Below, in pieces: positions 6,398 to 11,786 of a stretch of 11,786 nucleotides of DNA. Made by a program: the position numbers and the translations under genes. This stretch comes from Candidatus Pelagibacterales bacterium (GTDB lineage Bacteria; Pseudomonadota; Alphaproteobacteria; TMED109). The DNA lies in contig PCCU01000027.1 in NCBI GenBank assembly GCA_002732015.1, positions 1 to 11,786 of the forward strand. Reading direction: 5' to 3'. The notes beneath the pieces were generated by a model that saw only the letters and a program-made list of their open reading frames with translations, made no database searches and had not been told where the DNA came from. The number at the start of each line of letters is the position of its first letter. Within the stretch, counting starts at the first letter, position 1.

Positions 6398-7519
6398 TTG
6401 CAAAAAAAGCAAAAGTTAATTTTAGGTCAACTACTCAGAGTTAATAAAAATAATGTAAATAAAAAAATTCATTCTGAATTGAGTCCGCTTGGATGGCATT
6501 TACTGCACTGTATTTTCATAGAGGCCATATGGGTTAGAAGTTATTTTTTTTCAGATGAAACTATAGTAAATAAATTTAAAAGTCTTGCTGATGCTACAAA
6601 AATAAACGTAAATAAAAGACATTTAAACCTACCTAATATACAAGAATTACAAAATTTTGCAGAAACTTATTTCCAAGAAAATATAATTCTTATAAAGGAA
6701 TTATTATCTAAAAATATCAAAAAAAAATATTCTATTAAATATATCATTAATTTTCTTAATCAGCATCATAGCCAACACATTGAAATTATGAAAATTATAA
6801 TTAACTTGCACAATTTAAAGTTCAATAAAAACTTTAATGAATACACTCAAGAAATTGTACCTCAAAAATATAAATTTTCTGGTATAGAAATACCAAATGG
6901 AATTTATAAAGTAGGAGCTAAGAAAGTTGGATTTACATATGATAATGAAAACCCTAGACATGAAATATTTTTAAAGAATTATATCATTTCAAAAAAGCTA
7001 GTTACTATTTCTGAATGGTTTGCTTTTGTAAAAGAAAATGGATATAAAAGAAAAGAATTTTGGTCTGCTAAAGGATGGAATTGGTGTATTAAAAATAATG
7101 TAAACTATCCCCTGAATTGGGTATTTAAAAATAAAAACAGTTTTTCACTTTCTACTCCTAATGGTTATATCAAACCAATAAGTAATATGCCTGTGAGCAA
7201 TATTAGTAAGTATGAACTTGAAGCTTTTGCAGCATGGAATAAAATGAGACTGCCTCATGAATTCGAATGGGAGGTTTCCTCAAAAAAATTAAAAGAAACC
7301 TTTAAAGTATGGGAATGGAGTGCAAATCAATTTTTTGGTTATAAAAATTTTAAACCTTATCCATATAAAGAATATTCCTATCCTTGGTTTAACAAGAAAT
7401 ATTTTACTTTAAGAGGATCTAGTACTTTTACATTAAATGACATCAAAAGAGTTTCGTTTAGAAATTTTTACCAACCCAATACTAGATATATCTTTTCTGG
7501 GGGACGTTTATGTTTTTAG
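6398..7519 (+). CDS. egtB: EgtB, hercynine oxygenase / sulfoxide synthase (non-haem iron)
   Basis: Uses oxygen and mononuclear iron to join gamma-glutamylcysteine to hercynine as a sulfoxide. The N-terminal DinB-like domain supplies the iron ligands: H37 in GWHLLHC, and H123 and H127 in QHHSQHIE, matching the family pattern HExxH but with His at the second position. The C-terminal FGE/sulfatase-modifying fold shows FTYDNENPRHE (179-189), VWEWS, LRGSS and the diagnostic end RNFYQPNTRYIFSGGRL. At 373 residues it is shorter than many EgtB proteins (often 420-450). No ATG fits. TTG at 6398 follows a weak AGAAAG, and ATT 6389 is an alternative. A9 at 6719-6727 does not break the frame. It overlaps the end of the opposing MFS gene by 4 nt. 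With EgtC and EgtD present, EgtB is a better call than the related OvoA or SenA enzymes. Confidence 0.93.
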   Translation: MQKKQKLILGQLLRVNKNNVNKKIHSELSPLGWHLLHCIFIEAIWVRSYFFSDETIVNKFKSLADATKINVNKRHLNLPNIQELQNFAETYFQENIILIKELLSKNIKKKYSIKYIINFLNQHHSQHIEIMKIIINLHNLKFNKNFNEYTQEIVPQKYKFSGIEIPNGIYKVGAKKVGFTYDNENPRHEIFLKNYIISKKLVTISEWFAFVKENGYKRKEFWSAKGWNWCIKNNVNYPLNWVFKNKNSFSLSTPNGYIKPISNMPVSNISKYELEAFAAWNKMRLPHEFEWEVSSKKLKETFKVWEWSANQFFGYKNFKPYPYKEYSYPWFNKKYFTLRGSSTFTLNDIKRVSFRNFYQPNTRYIFSGGRLCF

Positions 7520-8736
7520 TTTTTTTTTAAGTAAATTGCAGTTATCAGGCCTACTGTAGATATTATAAATAAAAATACAAAAAAGATTTTAAAAGAAACT
7601 TTTATGTCTTGTAAGTCGAGTAAAAACCCAAATAGAGGACCTACAAAAATATCTGGCAAGTAACCTATAAAAGATATTATTCCTACGGCTGCTCCTGTTA
7701 TTGATGATGGTATGTAAGAGTCCTCTAATAAGCTATAAAAAATTCCTCTTAAAGCAAAAACTCCTACCATACTAATTATTAGATTTACATACACAATAGC
7801 AATTAACTGTATATCTAAATTAAAGATACTCAAAGAAGCATATGCTACTAGCATAAAGAAAAATAAAAATTTAGTACAACTTCTAGATGTAATTTTGTCA
7901 GCAATTAGTCCTGCTAATAATGCAGCTATAGGCCTAGTATAAGAAAAAATGGCCATCACATATGCTGATTTCTCTTTGCTAAACTCTATAATCTCATAAA
8001 AATATAAAGAGTAATAATCTATTGCTTTATAACAGGTATAAGCACTAAAGACAATTATTGAAATACATAATATAGGTTTTTTATTTTTATAAATTTCATC
8101 GATATTATATTTTATTTTAGTAGCTTTGGTTTGTTTAACTTCTTCTTTAAAAAAAAATAAAATTATCATTGATGATAGAAAAGTTACACATGAATAAAAA
8201 AATATTACTATAGATAATGGAGATAATTGTTTAGAAATTATATTTCTTATAAACTCTAATAAGCTATTATTTGAATAAAGAAATACTGCAATAGATGCAC
8301 ACAAAGAGGCTACCAGACCTCTTCCTGCCTCAAGAGCACCAAAAGAAATACCCTGATTATTTCCAGCTATGGAACGAGTAGCTTTTATAAGAGCAGCCCA
8401 GAAAAAAAGGATGGTAGTAATACCCCAATACCCAAATACAAAATACAAGCTATAAATACTTGGATTCGTCATATAAAAAATACCTCCCAATGAGGTCAAG
8501 AGTAGAGATGAGAATAACAAATATTTAGGAGAAATTTTATCTGCAATATATCCTCCTGGTAAATAGCTTAGAAAGGCTGTAATACCATAAACGCTAAATG
8601 CTATTCCTAATTCCATATTAGAGTAATGATAATCTTCTAACAGTGAAGGTCTGAAAAATCTAATTACGTGAAATGGCAAAGCAAATATTAGTTCACCTGC
8701 AATTATTAAAAAAGTTAATGGTAATATTTTTTTCAT
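7516..8736 (-). CDS. MFS transporter placed inside the ergothioneine cluster (YihN-like)
   Basis: Inner-membrane major facilitator protein of 406 residues with about 12 hydrophobic spans. The signature between TM2 and TM3 is GGYIADKISPKYL (61-73), and a second, weaker copy (AGLIADKITSRS) marks the start of the other six-helix half. GYWGITTILFFWAALIKATR and the following glycine-rich GALEAGRGLVA resemble the UhpC/YihN-type permeases, many of which have unknown substrates. It sits on the opposite strand between egtB and egtD, converging on egtB with a 4-nt overlap and diverging from egtD across about 120 bp. This arrangement suggests, without proving, a role in moving ergothioneine, hercynine or another betaine. 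The ATG at 8736 begins at the first membrane span. There is no strong Shine-Dalgarno sequence. Confidence 0.88.
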   Translation of the reverse strand: MKKILPLTFLIIAGELIFALPFHVIRFFRPSLLEDYHYSNMELGIAFSVYGITAFLSYLPGGYIADKISPKYLLFSSLLLTSLGGIFYMTNPSIYSLYFVFGYWGITTILFFWAALIKATRSIAGNNQGISFGALEAGRGLVASLCASIAVFLYSNNSLLEFIRNIISKQLSPLSIVIFFYSCVTFLSSMIILFFFKEEVKQTKATKIKYNIDEIYKNKKPILCISIIVFSAYTCYKAIDYYSLYFYEIIEFSKEKSAYVMAIFSYTRPIAALLAGLIADKITSRSCTKFLFFFMLVAYASLSIFNLDIQLIAIVYVNLIISMVGVFALRGIFYSLLEDSYIPSSITGAAVGIISFIGYLPDIFVGPLFGFLLDLQDIKVSFKIFFVFLFIISTVGLITAIYLKKN

Positions 8737-8855
8737 ACTCTATTATCTTTATGTTAAACTGCAAAGCATATAAAGAAAAAATTTAAAATAAAATATTTTA
8801 TTATATTTAACTTTATGTTACTTATAAGATTTATTAGTGTAACGGTTATAGTAAA

Positions 8856-9816
8856 TTGTCTCCAAATATTCAGGAAATTAGCAAAACAAAAGATTCTTTT
8901 AGTTTAAAAGAATTAAATGTAATGTTGAAAAAAAAAAAATAAGTCCATTCCTACTAAATTTCTTTATGATGACTTAGGGAGTAAACTATTCGAAAAAATA
9001 AGTAATACTAAAGAATACTATTTAACTAGAACCGAAGAAGATATACTAAATAAATATTCTACTAAAATTATTAATGAGTCTGACGCTCACGAACTCTTAG
9101 AGCTAGGCAGTGGATCTTCTAAAAAAACTAAACTATTAATATTAGAAGCCTTAAAAGTAAAAAGTAATTTAAGCTATGTTTCCTTTGATATCTCAGAGAA
9201 AGCATTAAAAATGTCTTATAATCAATTAAAAAATATAAGCTCTGATCTAAATATCAAGTTGATAAAAGGTGACTTTATAAATGACTTAGAAAAACTAGAG
9301 CAAATTAACAAACCTAGATTATATTTATTTTTAGGAAGTACACTTGGGAACTTTAATAATAACACTGCTATTAAATTTCTTTCTAAAATTTCTAAAAAAA
9401 TGAAAAAAGCTGACTTTTTTTTATTAGGTATCGATAAAATTAAAAATAAAGAAATCATTAAAGCTGCCTATAATGATACAGCAGGAATAACAGAAAAATT
9501 CAACAAAAACATTCTTAATGTTATTAATAAAGAATATAATTTAAATTTTAATCCTGAAATGTTTGATCACATTGCAGAATTTAACGAGGATAAAAGTCAA
9601 ATAGAGATGTATCTTCAGGCTCTGAGTCATCAAAAAATTAATTCAAAACAAGAAAATATTGAAATAAATCTAGGGGAAAAAATCCTAACAGAAATAAGCA
9701 GAAAGTTTTCAGATACATCAATACAATCAATTTTTAAAGACTCAGGTCTAGAGATTGTTAAAAACTTCAGTGATGTGAAGAAATATTATTCTCTTTATTT
9801 ACTAAAATCTATTTAA
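8856..9816 (+). CDS. egtD: EgtD, histidine N-alpha-methyltransferase, frame interrupted at an A12 run
   Basis: First enzyme of ergothioneine synthesis: three SAM-dependent methylations of histidine to hercynine. Family features run in order: FLYDDLGSKLFEKI, EYYLTRTE, the SAM site LELGSGSSKKT, FDIS, FLGSTLGNF, AGITEKFNKN and TEISRKF (the substrate-binding E-x-S). The frame holding these is closed upstream by a TGA at 8926 and has no ATG before 9211. The next upstream segment, in another frame from TTG 8856, reads FSLKELNVMLKKKK and then meets TAA at 8940. It aligns with the normal EgtD N-terminus. The switch lies in twelve consecutive A (8928-8939). Losing one A, or gaining two, joins the frames and gives about 319 residues, the usual family length. 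It may be slippage-corrected, a new pseudogene or a base-calling error. Start TTG 8856 is the best available. No Shine-Dalgarno sequence is seen. Confidence 0.85.
8928..8939 (+). repeat. egtD: Poly-A (A12) tract at the egtD frame break
   Basis: Twelve A lie between the N-terminal frame of egtD and the frame encoding the rest. Runs of nine or more A are known sites of RNA polymerase slippage in AT-rich bacterial symbiont genomes, and also of sequencing error. One A fewer restores a full-length gene. Confidence 0.9.
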
Positions 9817-9907
9817 ATTATACTTCAATATTTAACCGAGATATTATTCTGAATATTATTTTTTTAAGTTTTATCTAAAAATAATCTTTTTTAACTTTAT
9901 TAAACTA

Positions 9908-9916
9908 TGCTATATT
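9908..9916 (+). promoter_or_regulatory. Candidate extended -10 promoter for the lipoprotein gene
   Basis: TGCTATATT fits an extended -10 element (TGnTATAAT). There is no good -35. The implied transcript would start within a few bases of the ATG at 9928. An AAAGG ribosome-binding-like site also lies at 9917-9921, and the two readings compete. Only one may be real. Confidence 0.3.
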
Positions 9917-9927
9917 AAAGGCATAAA

Positions 9928-10356
9928 ATGAGAGTATTTTTTTTAATAATAATTTCTTTAATTTTCATTTCTGGGTGTACTAAAAATGGTGTTCCGCTTA
10001 TGAGTAGTGGAGTCTCAGGCACCGAAGGTCTTCCACCAGAACAATTAAGCTTTGCTAAGTTTAAAGATATTGCTATCCCTGATGGTGCAGTTATGGATAT
10101 GGAAAATACGATAATATTCGGTAGTGACGAAGAGTGGTTTGGAAGACTATCTATAAATCCTCGTTTAAGTCATGCAGAAACTTTTGATTTTTTTAGATAT
10201 GAAATGCCAAACCTTTCTTGGAAAGAAATTACCAATGTTAGATCCACAAGTAGTGTTTTGTCTTATGAAAAAGATCAAAGAATTGTTACAATTCAAATAA
10301 CAAACTCTTATGGGCAGACACTTTGTTCAATTAATATGTCACCCAAAAAGCAATAG
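9928..10356 (+). CDS. Small outer-membrane-type lipoprotein of unknown function
   Basis: This 142-residue protein has a clear lipoprotein signal: a hydrophobic stretch after MRV, then ISGC with the lipidated Cys at residue 17, followed by TKNG. The absence of Asp after the Cys favours outer-membrane sorting if the cell follows the usual rule. The mature part is a single small mixed alpha/beta domain (AKFKDIAIPDGAVMDMENT, then EEWFGRL and FDFFRYEMPNLSW). It resembles the small conserved lipoproteins of proteobacteria, but I cannot name the family. AAAGG precedes the ATG at a fitting distance. Its base composition is closer to the tps and SDR genes than to the AT-rich egt genes. A tiny membrane-protein gene starts 7 nt after its stop. 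Confidence 0.78.
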   Translation: MRVFFLIIISLIFISGCTKNGVPLMSSGVSGTEGLPPEQLSFAKFKDIAIPDGAVMDMENTIIFGSDEEWFGRLSINPRLSHAETFDFFRYEMPNLSWKEITNVRSTSSVLSYEKDQRIVTIQITNSYGQTLCSINMSPKKQ

Positions 10357-10363
10357 GAAGGAT

Positions 10364-10471
10364 ATGGAAAAAGAAGATAATAAAAATTACGGAAGCATCG
10401 CTATAGTTACACTTATAACCTTATTGGCATCAGCTGGATCAATTTACTTAATAGTATTTGTTTTAAATTAA
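10364..10471 (+). CDS. 35-residue single-span membrane protein
   Basis: A charged N-terminus (MEKEDNKNYG) is followed by one hydrophobic segment of about 24 residues reaching almost to the C-terminus. The ATG has a strong ribosome binding site (AGGAAGG at 10355-10361), which overlaps the stop codon of the lipoprotein gene, so translation is probably coupled. Its stop lies 12 bp from the converging SDR gene. The family is unrecognised. Membrane character, the ribosome site and operon position are the only evidence that it is real. Confidence 0.6.
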   Translation: MEKEDNKNYGSIAIVTLITLLASAGSIYLIVFVLN

Positions 10472-10483
10472 TAAATTAATATT

Positions 10484-11218
10484 TTATTTTAATTTTTCTA
10501 TTTTTACCCCTCCGGGTGCCTGCTCTGTTGGAGTAATTTCGATTGAGGAAATATTGACATGTGCTGGACATTCAATGGAAAATAAAATTGAGTCTGCTAT
10601 GTCCGACGCTTGCAACATTTTTAGTCCTTTTTTCATATTCATGGCATCTTTCTTACTATCAAAGGCTATGTCAAAAAATTCTGTATCGACTCTGCCAGGA
10701 TTGATTTCTGTACACCTTACGCCTGTTCCAGAAAGTTCCAATCTAAGATTTTGACTGATTAAATGCACTGCTCCTTTTGAACCTCCATACACAGAACTAG
10801 ATAAAGGGTATAATCCTGCTATTGACCCAATATTAATAATATGTCCTTTTTTTCTTTTTACCATTCCTGGAACCACACAACGCAGTAATTGAAGAAATGC
10901 CTGAACATTAGTATCAATTGTAGTCGCTATATCTTTAGCTTTAGTTTTATAAATTTTATCAAACCCCCTACCTAAGCCAGCATTATTTATAAAAATATCA
11001 AATTTTATTTTTTTTAGTTTTTCAATCTCATTAGTTTTTCTTATATCCATTAAAACTGTTTGACATCCTGTTTCTTTTTTTAATTTATTTAATTTTGATT
11101 TTCTTCTAGCTAATGCTGTAACTTTATATCCCTTATTACATAACAACCTCACTACTGCTTCTCCAATTCCACTAGAAGCACCAGTAACTAAAACTGTTTT
11201 ATAATTATTAGATAGCAT
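10484..11218 (-). CDS. Short-chain dehydrogenase/reductase, YdfG-like (NADP-dependent 3-hydroxy acid dehydrogenase type)
   Basis: Cytosolic oxidoreductase of 244 residues with a complete classical SDR core. The nucleotide site is TGASSGIG (12-19), with RR at 38-39 favouring NADP. NNAG is at 78-81, and the catalytic set is N104, S132, Y144 and K148. The C-terminal half (HGHIINIGS-like GHIINIGS, INPGRVDTEFF, CPAHVNISSIEITPTEQ) closely follows E. coli YdfG, which acts on L-allo-threonine, serine and 3-hydroxy acids and reduces malonic semialdehyde. The exact substrate is inferred only at family level. The gene is last in a minus-strand operon, 6 nt after the ModE-like gene. The start has no visible Shine-Dalgarno sequence, which suggests translational coupling. 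It converges with the small membrane-protein gene. Confidence 0.93.
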   Translation of the reverse strand: MLSNNYKTVLVTGASSGIGEAVVRLLCNKGYKVTALARRKSKLNKLKKETGCQTVLMDIRKTNEIEKLKKIKFDIFINNAGLGRGFDKIYKTKAKDIATTIDTNVQAFLQLLRCVVPGMVKRKKGHIINIGSIAGLYPLSSSVYGGSKGAVHLISQNLRLELSGTGVRCTEINPGRVDTEFFDIAFDSKKDAMNMKKGLKMLQASDIADSILFSIECPAHVNISSIEITPTEQAPGGVKIEKLK

Positions 11219-11224
11219 AAGTAA

Positions 11225-11593
11225 TTATATATCACTGAATAAACTTTCTAAATCCTTTTTTTCTTTTATAGTCAGTTTAGTAAGCTTGCTTTCAATATTT
11301 CTAAAAATATTTATAAAGGTTTTCCCTTCATTAGTTAGCTGAGAACCTCTAACTCCCTTACCTCCTGATTTAGCATAAACTAGTTTCTTAGAAGAATACC
11401 TATTTAATTCATCAATTAATTTCCAAGCTTTTTTATATGATAACCCTATACTTTCTGCAGCTTTAGATATCGAACCTTTCTCACCAATTTTTTCTAATAA
11501 TAATATTTTACCTGGGCCTATATAAAATTCATTTTTAATCTGTATCCTGATTTTAATTAATTTTTTTTTATTCGTATTCAATATGCACCTCAT
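11225..11593 (-). CDS. Single-domain ModE-like winged-helix DNA-binding protein
   Basis: This 122-residue protein matches the N-terminal DNA-binding domain of ModE. After a short basic leader comes IGPGKILLLEKIGEKGSIS, a helix-turn-helix (GSISKAAESIGLSYKKAWKL) and the wing GGKGVRGSQLTNEGK. The C-terminal molybdate-binding (Mop/TOBE) domains of full ModE are absent, so it may not sense molybdate itself. Such short forms are common and their targets are rarely known. The reading overlaps the end of the DUF192 gene by 26 nt. ATG 11593 has AGGAG directly against it with no spacer. TTG 11581 has GAGGTG at a normal distance and may be the true start, giving 118 residues. It is followed at 6 nt by the SDR gene. 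Confidence 0.82.
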   Translation of the reverse strand: MRCILNTNKKKLIKIRIQIKNEFYIGPGKILLLEKIGEKGSISKAAESIGLSYKKAWKLIDELNRYSSKKLVYAKSGGKGVRGSQLTNEGKTFINIFRNIESKLTKLTIKEKKDLESLFSDI

Positions 11594-11786
11594 CTCCTAT
11601 TACAATACCTAGTTTTTCTATTAGACCAGAATTTATTTCTAAAATATATTTAGTTTTCATCCTAGAAGAATAAATTTCTTCACTTAATGGCAAGGCCTCT
11701 TTAAGTAGATCTACTATAATATTATCTTCTGATATAAATATGATGTCTAAGCTTAAAACTGTATTTTTCATCCAAATATTTGCAAA
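11568..11786 (-). CDS. DUF192 family protein, C-terminal part (5' end outside window)
   Basis: The frame is open to the right window edge. An internal Met at 11771 is not the start, because the codons before it read FANIW and so give the family hallmark FWMKNT-like WMKNT. Further DUF192 features are LDIIFI, a middle segment leading to YILEINSGLIEKLGI (family pattern VLElnaG), and GDEVHIEYE at the end. Family members are about 120-170 residues and usually carry a signal peptide, placing them in the periplasm or at the membrane. Their biochemical role is not established. It is the first visible gene of the DUF192, ModE-like and SDR operon, overlapping the next gene by 26 nt. Confidence 0.87.
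   Translation of the reverse strand, partial: FANIWMKNTVLSLDIIFISEDNIIVDLLKEALPLSEEIYSSRMKTKYILEINSGLIEKLGIVIGDEVHIEYE

Noticed and set aside
9211..9816. Treating egtD as a 201-residue protein starting at ATG 9211
   Set aside because: The codons before this Met already encode the SAM-binding motif and the YYLTRTE segment in the same frame, so the Met is internal to the gene.
9827..9875. Possible terminator after egtD (AT-only inverted repeats before a T7 run)
   Set aside because: The stems are five A/T pairs or fewer and are not distinguishable from the AT-rich background.
1..11786. CRISPR arrays, insertion sequences, rRNA or riboswitches
   Set aside because: No regularly spaced repeats, transposase-like ORFs, terminal inverted repeats or recognisable structured leaders were found on either strand.

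Overview
The window is AT-rich bacterial DNA with Gram-negative features: a two-partner secretion pair, an outer-membrane-type lipoprotein, a ModE-like regulator and a YdfG-like reductase. The standard genetic code fits throughout. Low GC, short intergenic gaps and gene content suggest an AT-rich proteobacterium, perhaps a marine or host-associated alphaproteobacterium. Taxonomy cannot be settled from this stretch alone.

Layout. (1) 1-3544, minus strand: a two-partner secretion operon. tpsB, an outer-membrane FhaC/ShlB-type transporter, is followed by tpsA, a filamentous-haemagglutinin-type exoprotein that is open at the left window edge. (2) 3562-3638, minus strand: an intact tRNA-Arg(UCU) with encoded CCA, ending 17 nt before the tpsB start codon. 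(3) 3639-5401: a very small island lying between the intact tRNA and a second copy of the tRNA 5' half (36 bp perfect, 42 of 45 bp overall, same orientation). It carries one gene, a class I SAM methyltransferase. Copies of an 11-bp motif (AAACTACCAAG) near both ends look like recombinase arm sites. No integrase is present. (4) 5595-9816: an ergothioneine biosynthesis cluster. egtC and egtB run on plus, an MFS transporter runs on minus and overlaps the egtB stop by 4 nt, and egtD runs on plus with its reading frame interrupted at a run of twelve A. (5) 9928-10471, plus strand: a small lipoprotein and a 35-residue single-span membrane protein. (6) 10484-11786, minus strand: a compact operon of a DUF192 protein (5' end outside the window), a one-domain ModE-like regulator and a YdfG-type short-chain dehydrogenase.

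How the genes work together. EgtD trimethylates histidine to hercynine, EgtB joins hercynine to gamma-glutamylcysteine as a sulfoxide, and EgtC removes the glutamate. The C-S lyase (EgtE) and the gamma-glutamylcysteine ligase (EgtA) are not in the window. The MFS protein placed between egtB and egtD may move ergothioneine, a precursor or a related betaine. TpsB would export TpsA to the cell surface.

The most notable points are the roughly 1.76-kb one-gene tRNA island that restores the 5' half of an arginine tRNA, its paired arm-like repeats, and the A12 interruption of egtD. That interruption could be transcriptional slippage, a decaying gene or a sequencing error.
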